Source: Pseudoramibacter alactolyticus (GTDB lineage Bacteria; Bacillota; Clostridia; Eubacteriales; Eubacteriaceae). Taken from it: a stretch of 64,000 nucleotides of DNA. The stretch lies in assembly GCF_050908235.1 (NCBI RefSeq), contig NZ_CP194340.1; one strand, 5' to 3'. Below the pieces are notes generated by a model. It was not told the origin of the DNA, searched no databases, and saw only the letters and a list, made by a program, of their open reading frames with translations. The position numbers and the translations under genes were made by a program. Below are positions 39,569 to 48,980 of this stretch, in pieces (position 1 is the first letter of the stretch; each line of letters starts with the position of its first letter).

Positions 39569-40993
39569 ATGTTGACCTACGATTTGGATGCCGCGGGGAG
39601 CGATCCCCTTTACGTTTTTCTTTATAAATGCATCAAGGCGGATATTGTCTGCGGGCGGCTCACTCCCGGAGAGGCGCTGCCCAGCAAGCGGGCCTTTGCC
39701 AAACATTTGGGCGTGAGCACCATCACCGTGGAAAATGCCTACGGCCAGCTCACCTCCGAGGGCTATATCGTTTCCCGGCCGCGGCGGGGATTTTATGTGG
39801 CGGCGCTTTCGGAGCTGCCGCTTCGGAATCGGCAGGCGGCAGCCGTTTTGTCGCCCGAGCCGGAAGCCGGCCGGACGCGGGCCGCGCTGACGCAAACGCT
39901 GGCAGCACCGCAGTGGTTTGCCGATTTCGCCAGCAACCAGACGGACCCTGAACGCTTCCCCTTTTCAATTTGGGCAAAGATCAGCCGGGCGGTGCTCAGC
40001 CGGGAGCAGCCGGCGCTGATGGAGAACCCGCCGGCGGGCGGCACGGCCCAGCTGCGGCGGGCCATCGCCGGGCAGCTGCGGGATTTTCGGGGCATGGCTG
40101 TCTCGCCAGAACAGATCATCGTCGGCGCCGGCACGGAATACCTTTATGGCCTGCTTATTCAGCTCTTGGGCTTTGACAAAATTTATGCCGTGGAGACGCC
40201 GGGCTACCGCAAGGTGGCCCAGATTTATCGGGCCCACGGTCTGACGGTGGCCGAGATCCCGCTGGATCATGCGGGGTTGATGCCGGATCGGCTTGCAGCC
40301 AGCGGAGCGTCGGTGGTGCACCTCACGCCGAGTCACCATTTTCCCACCGGGCGGACCATGCCCATCAGCCGGCGCTGCGAGCTGCTGGGCTGGGCGTCCC
40401 GGTCGCCGAATCGTTTCATCATCGAGGACGATTACGACAGCGAATTCCGGATGAACGGGCGGCCCATTCCGCCGCTTTACACCATCGATGACAGCCGGCG
40501 GGTGATCTATATCAACACCTTCACCAAGAGCCTGGCCTCCACCGTCCGCGTGTCTTATATGGTGCTGCCCTTTCCGCTGGCGGCGCGATTTTATAAAGAG
40601 CTGCGCTTTTATGCCTGTACGGTGTCGACCTTTGAGCAGTTCACATTGGCGCGTTTCATCGCCGAGGGGCATTATGAAAAGCACATTAACCGCACGCGCC
40701 TGGCCTATAAGCGCCGGCGGGACACGCTGCTCGCGGTGATCGCCGCAAGCCCCCTGGCGGCGCGGGCCCGAATCGCCGAGGAAAACGCGGGCCTGCATTT
40801 TCTGATGACCATTGACACCGAGAAGCCGGATCGGGCACTTATCGCCGACGCGGCCCGGGAGGGAATTCATCTGGCGGCGCTCTCGGACTACGGCGGGGCC
40901 GGGGCCCACACCTTCGTTATCAATTATTCGTCGATTCCCGACGGGCGCATGGCCGAAGCGGTGGCGCGGCTTTATCGTGCGGTCGTCGCCTGA
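39569..40993 (+). CDS. pdxR: MocR/PdxR-type regulator (GntR HTH fused to aminotransferase fold)
   Basis: 474 aa. An N-terminal winged helix (residues ~10-75: ALPSKRAFAKHLGVSTITVENAYGQL) is fused to a class I aminotransferase domain with FIIEDDYDSEFR and the PLP lysine in NTFTKSLASTVRVSYM. Such proteins sense PLP and regulate B6 synthesis or other pathways. Divergent arrangement with pyridoxal kinase and a shared palindromic intergenic region make it the likely regulator of pdxK. Assignment as PdxR is by family and context. Confidence 0.88.
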   Translation: MLTYDLDAAGSDPLYVFLYKCIKADIVCGRLTPGEALPSKRAFAKHLGVSTITVENAYGQLTSEGYIVSRPRRGFYVAALSELPLRNRQAAAVLSPEPEAGRTRAALTQTLAAPQWFADFASNQTDPERFPFSIWAKISRAVLSREQPALMENPPAGGTAQLRRAIAGQLRDFRGMAVSPEQIIVGAGTEYLYGLLIQLLGFDKIYAVETPGYRKVAQIYRAHGLTVAEIPLDHAGLMPDRLAASGASVVHLTPSHHFPTGRTMPISRRCELLGWASRSPNRFIIEDDYDSEFRMNGRPIPPLYTIDDSRRVIYINTFTKSLASTVRVSYMVLPFPLAARFYKELRFYACTVSTFEQFTLARFIAEGHYEKHINRTRLAYKRRRDTLLAVIAASPLAARARIAEENAGLHFLMTIDTEKPDRALIADAAREGIHLAALSDYGGAGAHTFVINYSSIPDGRMAEAVARLYRAVVA

Positions 40994-41061
40994 GCGCGCG
41001 GCAGATTTTTTGAAAACGCATGAAAAAAGTGCATTGAAACTTTTTTGAATGGCCTGCGGCG

Positions 41062-41090
41062 TTGTGCATCGGCGGCGCTTGGGGTATAAT
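41062..41090 (+). promoter_or_regulatory. Promoter of the phosphoglucomutase gene
   Basis: TTGTGC (41062-41067), 17 bases, TATAAT (41085-41090). Confidence 0.75.
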
Positions 41091-41164
41091 GAGTGTAATC
41101 GGTTATTCGTGGCCGCGCAATTAGCGGCGTTTGGCATAAAGGGAAAACGAATCAGGAGGATAGG

Positions 41165-42856
41165 ATGGATTATCGCGACAATTTGCAAAAGTGGCTCAAT
41201 TTTGGACAATACGACTACGGGATGCTCAAAGAACTGGAGGACATCACCGACGAAAAGGAACTGGAAGATCGTTTTTATACCGAGCTGGCCTTCGGCACAG
41301 CGGGGATGCGCGGCAAGATCGGCATGGGGACCAACCGCATCAATGTGTATGTCGTGGCGCGGGCGACCCAGGGGCTGGCCCGGTATCTGCTCGCGGCGGA
41401 TCCGGCCAATGCAGACAAGGGCGTGGCGATTGCCTACGACTCGAGGCATTTCTCCCAGGAATTTGCCCAGGTCTCGGCCCAGGTGCTGGCGGCCAACGGC
41501 ATCAAGGCGTATCTTTTTGACGACTTGCGCCCGGTGCCGGTGCTTTCTTTCACCGTGCGCCATCTCGGAACGGCGGCGGGGATCGTGATTACCGCGTCCC
41601 ACAACACGAAGATTTACAACGGCTACAAGGTTTACGGGCCGGACGGCGGCCAGATCACCGAGGAAGCGGCCGGCGCTGTGGTGGCCCAAATCCGGAAGGT
41701 GACGGACTATTTCGGCGTGGAGCTCGCGGCGGACGACGACGCGCACATCATTACCGTGCCGCCGGAAGTGGACGATGCTTATGCCGCCGCGGTGGAAGCC
41801 GTGGCCCGGGCCAATCCCGGCAGCGATCTGAAAATTATTTACACGCCGCTGCACGGCTCCGGCAACATTCCGGTGCGCCGGGTGCTGAAGGATCTGGGCT
41901 ATGAACACGTATCCGTGGTTAAAGAGCAGGAACTGCCCGACGGCGATTTCCCGACGGTGGCCAAACCCAATCCGGAAGAAAAGGCTGTGTTTAACATCGC
42001 CATCGGCATGGCGGAAAAAGAAGGCGCCGACATCATTTTCGGCACCGACCCGGACAGCGACCGCCTGGGCGTGTGCTGCCGCAAGCCCGACGGCGACTAC
42101 GCCGTGTTTACCGGGAATCAAACCGGCGCGCTTTTGGTGGATTATATGCTCGAAAGCCGCGACTGGCCGGACAACAAAGCCATCGTGAAAACCATCGTGA
42201 CCAGCGAAATGGGCGGGGTGATCGCCCGGGCCCACGGCGCAGCGGTTTATAATGTGCTCACCGGCTTTAAATACATCGGTGAAAAGATGACCCAGTGGCA
42301 GGCGGACGGCTCGCACACCTTTGTGATGGGCTATGAGGAAAGCTACGGCTATCTGGCCGGCGATTACGCCCGGGACAAGGACGCTGTGGTGGCCAGCGCC
42401 CTGGTCATCGAAATGGCCCAGTATTACAAAGACAAGGGCATGACCCTTTATGAAGCGCTTCAGTCCCTGTATGAAAAATACGGCTATTTTGAAGAATACG
42501 TGCAGTCCATCGAGCTCGACGGTATCGCGGGCAAGGCTCAGATCACAAAGATCATGGATGCTTTCCGCGCCGATTATTTCGACGCCTTTGCCGATGCGAA
42601 ACTGGCGGCATTCAACGATTACCAGAGCCAATTCAGCAAAGATTTGGCCACCGGGCAGACGACACCCCTCGATCTGCCGGTGTCCAACGTGCTGAAATTC
42701 GTTTTTGACGAAGACTCCTGGTATGCGATCCGTCCCTCCGGCACCGAGCCGAAAATCAAAGTGTATTATTCGGTGAAGGGTCAGAGCGCGGCCGATGCGA
42801 AGGTCAAGCTTGAAGAACTGAAGGCCGCGGTCAACGAAAGACTGCCGGAGCTTTAA
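41165..42856 (+). CDS. pgm: Phosphoglucomutase/phosphomannomutase (phosphohexomutase)
   Basis: Interconverts hexose 1- and 6-phosphates. 563 aa, the long Firmicute PgcA-like form. Active-site Ser in IVITASHNTKIYNGYKVYG (Thr-Lys where Pro is more usual after HN), metal loop FGTDPDSDRLG, sugar-binding MGYEESYGYLAG, and phosphate loop RPSGTEPKIKVYYSV. AGGAGG precedes the ATG. Single gene with own promoter and terminator. Confidence 0.94.
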   Translation: MDYRDNLQKWLNFGQYDYGMLKELEDITDEKELEDRFYTELAFGTAGMRGKIGMGTNRINVYVVARATQGLARYLLAADPANADKGVAIAYDSRHFSQEFAQVSAQVLAANGIKAYLFDDLRPVPVLSFTVRHLGTAAGIVITASHNTKIYNGYKVYGPDGGQITEEAAGAVVAQIRKVTDYFGVELAADDDAHIITVPPEVDDAYAAAVEAVARANPGSDLKIIYTPLHGSGNIPVRRVLKDLGYEHVSVVKEQELPDGDFPTVAKPNPEEKAVFNIAIGMAEKEGADIIFGTDPDSDRLGVCCRKPDGDYAVFTGNQTGALLVDYMLESRDWPDNKAIVKTIVTSEMGGVIARAHGAAVYNVLTGFKYIGEKMTQWQADGSHTFVMGYEESYGYLAGDYARDKDAVVASALVIEMAQYYKDKGMTLYEALQSLYEKYGYFEEYVQSIELDGIAGKAQITKIMDAFRADYFDAFADAKLAAFNDYQSQFSKDLATGQTTPLDLPVSNVLKFVFDEDSWYAIRPSGTEPKIKVYYSVKGQSAADAKVKLEELKAAVNERLPEL

Positions 42857-42870
42857 GCGGTTTGTTCATC

Positions 42871-42911
42871 AAAACCCGTCTGAGATCAGATGATCGCAGG
42901 CGGGTTTTTTG
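42871..42911 (+). terminator. Terminator of pgm
   Basis: AACCCGTCTG...CAGGCGGGTT followed by T6; the loop contains a second small GATCAGATGATC palindrome. Confidence 0.75.
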
Positions 42912-43209
42912 GTGCATCAATCAAAGCGAACCGTATTGAAGCCTACGCGACGACCATGATTATTGCGTTTGGGCCGCGGGGGATGTGCGCCTGAGACGGG
43001 CTGTTAAATCCCCGGGCGGCTTTAATCATTCATCAGGGAAGAGCAGATGGTGTTATGGAGAAATGACATAATCAATGGCGCTGGCATAGGGATGACATCA
43101 GACCGCATCAATCGCGATAGGAAATGTTTTCGACCGGGTTACGGTTGAAAAAAACCAAGCGACCTTTTTGTGGGGATATCTCCACAAAAACCGTTAACTG
43201 CCACATTGT
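42912..43209. other. Intergenic region upstream of busR with nested palindromes
   Basis: No gene is recognised in 42912-43130. At 43165-43190 lies a 26-base near-palindrome centred on GATATC (TTTTTGTGG...CCACAAAAA, two mismatches). It is bracketed by GTTACGGTT (43138-43146) and AACCGTTAAC (43189-43198). These sit just upstream of the busR promoter and are candidate sites for BusR or another regulator. Confidence 0.45.
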
Positions 43210-43239
43210 TTGACTTATATAAGTTGGCTGTGTTAAAAT
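43210..43239 (+). promoter_or_regulatory. Promoter of busR-opuC with overlapping palindrome
   Basis: TTGACT (43210-43215), an 18-base spacer, TAAAAT (43234-43239). A perfect 12-base palindrome, ACTTATATAAGT (43213-43224), covers the -35 edge and spacer. Confidence 0.65.
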
Positions 43240-43280
43240 AGTATCAGTTTTTATCGTCAGGAATGGGAGGCATAAAGGAA

Positions 43281-43907
43281 ATGAAGCAAAGTCAATCGCA
43301 ATCAAAATGCTTATGGGTCGCCCGGGATATTGCGGGAGAGATAGCCAAGGGGGAACGGCAGGAAGGCGAAGCCATTCCCGGGATGTCGATAATGGCATCA
43401 AAATACGGCGTTTCTCCGGAAACCATCAGGAGAGCCGTATCCATATTGGCGGGCAAAGGCGTCGTTGAGGTGAAACCTCAGAGCAGAACAAGAGTTAAAT
43501 CTGTGAAAAACGCGTTGAAATACATCAGCTATATTGAGAAAGATAACGAGCTTCGAAATGCCTATCACAGCATCAGAGAGATAGCCAGGCAATATCAAGA
43601 ATTAAATTCCAGACTTTTGGATACCCTGGATTACTTTGTAGAAAGAAAAATCAGTCTCTCTCCGGTTGAATCTCCCTTTCCGAATTACGAAATCCCAATC
43701 CCGGATGATTCCAATTTAATCGGAAAAACCATCGGCGAGTTGAAATTTTGGAGCAATACCAAATGCACGATCGTAGGCATAAAAAAAAGGGACGAAACGA
43801 TCATTTCCCCCGGCCCATATCTTTCTTTCGAAAAAGGAGACATTATCGTGGTGATCGGAACGGCAGAAGCCATAGAAGATTCTGTAAAGCTGATCAGGCA
43901 GCTTTGA
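43281..43907 (+). CDS. busR: BusR-type regulator: GntR winged helix plus RCK_C (TrkA-C) domain
   Basis: 208 aa. Residues ~8-70 form a GntR-type winged helix (IPGMSIMASKYGVSPETIRRAVSIL); ~85-115 is a coiled coil (RNAYHSIREIARQYQELNSR); ~125-208 is an RCK_C domain (IPDDSNLIGKTIGELKFW ... SFEKGDIIVVIGTAEAIE). This exact architecture is that of BusR, the c-di-AMP-responsive repressor of osmolyte uptake in lactic acid bacteria. It directly precedes an OpuC-like operon with no terminator between, so a c-di-AMP-controlled osmoprotectant importer is expected. ATG at 43281 is chosen with GGGAGG upstream. Confidence 0.88.
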   Translation: MKQSQSQSKCLWVARDIAGEIAKGERQEGEAIPGMSIMASKYGVSPETIRRAVSILAGKGVVEVKPQSRTRVKSVKNALKYISYIEKDNELRNAYHSIREIARQYQELNSRLLDTLDYFVERKISLSPVESPFPNYEIPIPDDSNLIGKTIGELKFWSNTKCTIVGIKKRDETIISPGPYLSFEKGDIIVVIGTAEAIEDSVKLIRQL

Positions 43908-43981
43908 TTTCAATCGAAAACCGACGATAATGGGCATAATAAACACGCGTGTTGATACATATTTACATAGGAGGTTCATTT

Positions 43982-45091
43982 ATGATTCGATTTGAAAAGG
44001 TGAGGAAGACGTACGGGAAGACCACTATATTAAATGATTTGACATTTGATATAGAAGACAGACAGTTTGTTTGTCTGATCGGCAAGTCGGGCTGCGGCAA
44101 GACCACGACGCTGAAGACCATCAATCGATTGATTAAGCCGGATTCCGGCAGAATTTTGATTGATGGTGAAGATATTTCAACGAAGAATAAGGCGGAGCTG
44201 AGAAGACATATTGGATATGTGATCCAGGAAATCGGTCTTTTTCCGAACATGACGGTCGCACAGAACGTCGCCGTCGTGCCTAAACTGCTTAAATACAGCA
44301 AGGCAGAATGTGACCGTATCGTCAATGAAATGCTTGATTTGGTGAAGATGCATGAATATGCGGATAAATATCCGTCGGAGCTTTCGGGCGGCCAGCAGCA
44401 GAGAATCGGGGTGCTCAGAGCATTGGCAGCAAGCCCGCCGATCGTATTGATGGACGAACCCTTCGGCGCACTGGATCCGATGACCAGAGAAAGTCTTCAA
44501 AATGAAGTAAAAGACCTCCAGCAAAAGCTCAATAAGACGATCATTTTCGTCACCCATGACATGAATGAGGCGCTGAAGCTGGCGGACGTCATCATCTTTA
44601 TGGATCGCGGGAAAATTGTGCAGATGGCAAGTCCTGCCGAATTCCTGGCGCATCCGGCCAATGATTTGGTGAGAGAATTCATGGGCGAACACACAGAAGG
44701 CTATATAGCGCCTACAAAGGTAGAGGATTATATGCGCACAAATCTTGCGTTTGCCCATAAGAACGATCAGGTTAAGGCCTGTGCGGAAATGATGGCGAGA
44801 AACAGCGTGGACTCCGTGCTCGTGGTGGATGATAACAATCGATTTGCAGGAACCGTGAGCATCAGAGACATCATGCACTGGGGCAAGGAGTTGAGCCGCA
44901 TCGAGCCGCTTATCAGGCAGACGGCGAGAACGGTGCTCATCGGCAGCGATGCCAGGGAAAGCTTTGAATATCTGTTAGAGACGAATGCCGATTATGTGGT
45001 GGTTTTAAATCCGGACAGAAGCATAGCCGGCATCATCACCAAAACCAGCGTGGCCACCTCAGTAGCCGAGAATTTATGGGGAGGTGAATAA
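43982..45091 (+). CDS. opuCA: Osmoprotectant (glycine betaine/carnitine/choline) ABC transporter ATPase with CBS domains
   Basis: 369 aa. ATPase: GKSGCGKTTTLK, VIQEIGLFPNMTV, ELSGGQQQRIGV, IVLMDEPFGALDPMT and VTHDMNEAL. Residues ~245-369 form a CBS pair (ARNSVDSVLVVDDNNRFAG, ETNADYVVVLNPDRSIAG) that senses ionic strength in OpuA-type importers. AGGAGG precedes ATG 43982; opuCB follows after two bases. Codon use here is richer in AGA and ATA than in flanking genes. Confidence 0.94.
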   Translation: MIRFEKVRKTYGKTTILNDLTFDIEDRQFVCLIGKSGCGKTTTLKTINRLIKPDSGRILIDGEDISTKNKAELRRHIGYVIQEIGLFPNMTVAQNVAVVPKLLKYSKAECDRIVNEMLDLVKMHEYADKYPSELSGGQQQRIGVLRALAASPPIVLMDEPFGALDPMTRESLQNEVKDLQQKLNKTIIFVTHDMNEALKLADVIIFMDRGKIVQMASPAEFLAHPANDLVREFMGEHTEGYIAPTKVEDYMRTNLAFAHKNDQVKACAEMMARNSVDSVLVVDDNNRFAGTVSIRDIMHWGKELSRIEPLIRQTARTVLIGSDARESFEYLLETNADYVVVLNPDRSIAGIITKTSVATSVAENLWGGE

Positions 45092-45093
45092 TC

Positions 45094-45732
45094 GTGAAAG
45101 CATTGATGGATACTTATGGTTCTATGCTGCTGAGCGCCATAGGAACGCATATGCTGTATGTGATGGTTTCGGTTGCCTTAGGTGCCGCGGCCGGAATGAT
45201 ACTGGGAATTGTGCTTTCAAGAGTTCCTAAGTGGTCTGTCGTCATACTTCCGATCTTATCGGTATTTCAGACGATACCAGGGCTTGCGTTTATCGGAATA
45301 TTGTTCTTAATTACCGGCATGAAGCCCATTACAGTCATCATCGCGTTATCGGTGTACGTCATATTTCCGGTTCTGAAAAACACGTATGCCGGCATACTCA
45401 GCGTAGAAGATAAATACGTAGAAGCGGCGAAGGGCTGCGGCATGACTTCTTTTCAAACGTTGATGCGGGTGGAATTGCCGCTGGCTTCGCCGACCATCAT
45501 TGCAGGACTCAGAATGGCGGTTATATACACTGTCAGCTGGGCGGTTTTGGCAGCGATGATCGGTTTAGGCGGTCTGGGAGACTTTATCTATCAGGGCACC
45601 ACATCCAACAACAATACCTTGATTCTATTGGGCGCCATACCCGCGGCCGTCATAGCCATCGTTTTGGGTCTTATCATCGACGTTTTGCAGAAAAGACTTA
45701 CTCCGCGAGGCATCCGGGAGGTGAAAAGATAA
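45094..45732 (+). CDS. opuCB: Osmoprotectant ABC transporter permease OpuCB-like
   Basis: 212 aa with about five membrane helices and the EAA loop KYVEAAKGCGMTSFQTLMRVELPLA. It starts at GTG 45094 with GGGAGGTG upstream; its stop abuts the next gene's start (45733). Confidence 0.92.
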   Translation: MKALMDTYGSMLLSAIGTHMLYVMVSVALGAAAGMILGIVLSRVPKWSVVILPILSVFQTIPGLAFIGILFLITGMKPITVIIALSVYVIFPVLKNTYAGILSVEDKYVEAAKGCGMTSFQTLMRVELPLASPTIIAGLRMAVIYTVSWAVLAAMIGLGGLGDFIYQGTTSNNNTLILLGAIPAAVIAIVLGLIIDVLQKRLTPRGIREVKR

Positions 45733-47233
45733 ATGACATTCAGCTTGATAATGGAGCACATGTTTTTGGTGCTGGCGGCCATTACCATGTCGATTTTAAT
45801 AGGCATCCCTTTGGGCGTATGCGCCTATATGATGCCAAAGAGCAGAGGGCTTATCCTGAAGGTGGTGGATATCCTTCAGACGATACCGGCCCTGGCACTC
45901 CTTGGTTTAATCATGATTCTGGCAGGTCCCGGAAAACTGACGGTCGTTATCGGGATCACCCTCTATTCCCTGCTTCCGATCGTCCAAAATACATGTCTCG
46001 GCCTTTCGGGAATAGACCCGGGTGTCGAAGAAGCCGCCAAGGGTGTCGGGATGACCTCGATGGAGCGGCTGACGCAGGTGGAATTTCCAATAGCCTTTCC
46101 CACGGTATTTACAGGAATAAGGATTGCCCTGGTCAACGCCATCGGCATCGCGGTATTTGCAGCCTTTGTCGGCGGCGGCGGTATTGGCGGCGTCATGAAC
46201 AAAGCCATCCGAATACAGGACATGAAGATGATCCTGACCGCCACCGGGGCACTGATGTTGATTGCGGTTGTATTGGACCTTCTGATGGGCGTCAGCGAAG
46301 CCCAGATAAGAAAATCCCACAGCAGCATGAAGCGGGTCATTTCATCGATACTCATCGTCTTTGTCGCCTTTATGGCCACAGTTCCCTTTCAGGTGGCCGG
46401 CTCCAATTCGGCGGGGAACCTGATGCTTTATGACGGTGATTACACCGAGACCCAGATCATGCATCACATGATCAAGCATCTTGTGGAGGGAAAAACGGAT
46501 CTGAACGTGACCATCCAGGATCAGATGTCCCAGGTTAACAACTACAAGGCACTGATCGGCAAGAAACATAGCTGCGATATGATGATCAGTTATGACGGAA
46601 CATGGCTCACGACTTTTCTGCACAAGGATCCGACGGATGTCCCTAAGGGGGAAAGCTTATACCAATACACCAATCAATTAGGCAAGAAAAAAGAGGGCCT
46701 AACCATGCTGGGCAAATTGGGATTTAACAATACCTATGCCATTGCGGTGCCGCGCAAGTTGGCGGATAAGTACAACCTGAAGAAGGTTTCGGATTTGGAA
46801 AAGGTGGCTCCCGAGCTGACCTTTGGCGCGGAACATGAATTTTTCACGGAAGAGGGCAGTATGAAGTACAATCCTTTCGTGAGGTTCTACAACCTGAAAT
46901 TCAAGAATCAAAAATCGGTGGACGTCAGCCTGAAATACTCGGCGATCGGAAAAGGAGAGTTTGATGTGACAGAGGTGTTTGCGACGGACGGTCTGAACAA
47001 AAATGGAAGACGACAAGCACTTCTTCCCGGAATACAACGGCGCCTTCCTCATAAGAGAGGATACCTTTACTAAATTTGCCAAGACGGCGCCTAATTTAAA
47101 GAAGGTGTTGTCATCGTTGGACGGCAAGATATCCACGGAGGAAATGTCTGAGATGACTTATCAAGTGGATGTTAAGGGCAGGACGGTGGATGATGTGGCA
47201 ATCGACTTCCTGAAGAAAAAAGGACTGCTATAG
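45733..47233 (+). pseudogene. OpuC permease fused to substrate-binding domain, frameshifted near the end
   Basis: The first ~200 codons are a second OpuC permease (EAAKGVGMTSMERLTQVEFPIA); after a membrane helix (~SSILIVFVAFMATVPF) comes an OpuCC/QAT-type osmolyte-binding domain (MLYDGDYTETQIMHHM, ISYDGTWLTTFL, DVTEVFATDGL). After codon ~427 (47003) the frame changes: the original frame ends at 47073, while the rest of the domain, EDDKHFFPEYNGAFLIRED to KKKGLL, continues in another frame to 47233. Homologues carry about six more residues at this point, so a short deletion, perhaps between two TGGA repeats, fits. The last ~75 residues of the binding domain are lost unless a second frame shift occurs. 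Confidence 0.85.
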
Positions 47234-47264
47234 GCGGCCCGGCAAAGAAGCCTTTTAATAAAGC

Positions 47265-47297
47265 AAAAAACCGGACGGAACAGCCGTCCGGTTTTTG
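47265..47297 (+). terminator. Terminator of the busR-opuC operon
   Basis: AAAAAACCGGACGG, AACAG loop, CCGTCCGGTTTTT. Confidence 0.92.
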
Positions 47298-47434
47298 ATT
47301 GTCAGTATGCCTGTTGATGACGGACATGGAGATTCGTTTTTCAGATGCATTGAAAAATCTTTTAATAGAGTGTAAAGTCATCGCTTTTCAGATTTTGGAT
47401 TTCTTGTTTTCAAATTCCCGGCGAGGCTGATTTT

Positions 47435-47976
47435 TCAAATTTTATAATCCGCCTCCGGGTTCGGGCGTTTCTTAACGCGCTTGTTGTAGATTTTTTGCAG
47501 ATTGATGAGCGGTTCGGGGGATTCCTTTTTCAGCCGGTCCAAGACGTGAAGGATTCGGGCGCGCTCAGATTTTGAAAGCGTTAAATCATAAATGTCATAA
47601 TTAATGATTTTATAATTTTATCGAAATAAAAAGCAATATACTGTTCATCATATTTTTCAACCGGATAATAAAAGAGGCCCCAATCGCTCACTTTCCAGAG
47701 ATCTCCCTTTTTAAACAAGCGGCAGATGGCAATACCGCTTCGTCTTCGCAGTTTTTCATTATAACCGTTTGGATAATCTTTATTGATGGATTCGGGCAAA
47801 CGACGGTATTCCCATTCTCTTACGATAGGGTATTCGTTTTTGGCGTAGGGCATGTGGGTGGCATAATAATAGGCATTGTCGTGCAGGTTCCAGGCGATGG
47901 CACCCTTTACCAGCAGCAGGCCAAGCAGCGCGATGCCCGCGGCGATCAAGATCGGTTTGATTGGCTTTGTTTCCAT
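47435..47976 (-). pseudogene. Membrane-anchored hypothetical protein, frameshifted in an A-run
   Basis: ATG at 47976 opens a 131-codon frame: an N-terminal membrane helix (PILIAAGIALLGLLLVKGAI), then a soluble part with RRRSGIAICRLFKKGDLW and YDEQYIAFYFDK, ending at 47581. Adding one A to the run at about 47614-47617 restores a continuous frame to the TGA at 47435-47437, adding NYKIINYDIYDLTLSKSERA and PEPLINLQKIYNKR. The extension is clearly protein-like. The restored product would be about 180 aa. Family not recognised. A sequencing error in the homopolymer is an alternative. Confidence 0.65.
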
Positions 47977-48016
47977 TTTTTGTGTTTCCTTCCCTTGTGT
48001 TTCTGAGATAAGCGCT

Positions 48017-48952
48017 TCATTTTTTGCCGATTTTTTTGAGAGCCTTTTTGGCTTGGGACAGGCGCTTTTTCATGCGGCGGGCTATCTTTTTTGCGTGGCG
48101 AGCAATCTTTTTCACTTTCCGTTTAGCGCTTCGTTTGAGGATCTGCACCCGTTTGATGATGCGATTTCGGATTTTTAAAGCTTTGGCTGCGCTTTTTCGC
48201 GCGGCATGGCGAACGGCTTTTGAAATTTTGGTCTTGGTTTTATGGTAGGCGCGGATGGCCTTGCGTCCGGCGCTGGCTGCCCTGTGTCGGATCTTTTGAA
48301 GGGGCTTAACAATTTTTCGGCTGATTTGTTGCTTCAGCTTTTGTTTGGCCTTTTTCGGGTTTTTGATTAGAAATTTCGCCTTTTTAAATGCTTTTTTAAT
48401 GGGTTCTCCGAGAACATTATCCCAAAGCCCCCAGCCGATTATCCCCAATGAGGCCAGACTTAACCCCAAAAGCGTTGTCATTGCCCGAGCGCGCATGCCC
48501 CTTCCACGTTGATCGCGCTTTTTGCTTAGCGTACTGATCGAACGGTTGTATTGTTTTTTTAGTGTTTTGATCAAAGGCTCATCGAGATTAAGAAAAGCAT
48601 AAACGTCTTTATCGGCATCAAGATCCGGTTGATTGATGCCGTGCTATTCCGTCATCCAGTCGCCGAAATACCCATTGGCAAAGGCCCAGCTTTTGGAAAC
48701 ATTAGCCGACATGGCGTGAATCATGAAATCCTGAGCGCGCATGATGCCCGGTAAAAACCCGGGTTTCACCGGGCTGATGGTCGTCGCCCAATGCGTCAAA
48801 TAGGCATCGGGTCGGCGGTCCAGGGCGCCGGCGGCCGCAATGGCCAGATGAGGAAGATCAACCCTTCCTTTTTTTCGCCCAACAGCGACAGCTGAATAAA
48901 AATTTCCATATATTTTATTGACTTGCTGAGCCGTTAAATTTTTATGTTCCAC
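48017..48952 (-). pseudogene. Lys/Arg-rich membrane protein interrupted by an in-frame TAG
   Basis: Two frames that look like separate genes are one reading frame split by a single amber codon at 48644-48646. Part one starts near GTG 48952 (EHKNLTAQQVNKIYGNFYSA) and includes RVDLPHLAIAAAGALDRRP and GYFGDWMTE; directly after the TAG the frame continues HGINQPDLDADKDVYAFLNL and on to a membrane helix (ALTTLLGLSLASLGIIGW-like) and ~130 residues that are almost one third Lys and Arg. Combined length about 310 aa. The DLPH ... GD ... ADLDA spacing loosely recalls a domain of Firmicute secreted toxins, but I cannot establish that. Function unknown; TAG likely replaced CAG. Confidence 0.6.
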
Positions 48953-48980
48953 CTTTGAATAATAGCCCTAATGATCGCCT

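Noticed and set aside
39965..42631. 888-codon open frame on the minus strand
   Set aside because: It lies antisense across pdxR and pgm, spans their intergenic gap, and its translation is low-complexity His/Arg/Gly-rich sequence.
43108..43401. 97-codon minus-strand frame
   Set aside because: It crosses the busR promoter and start and has no ribosome site.
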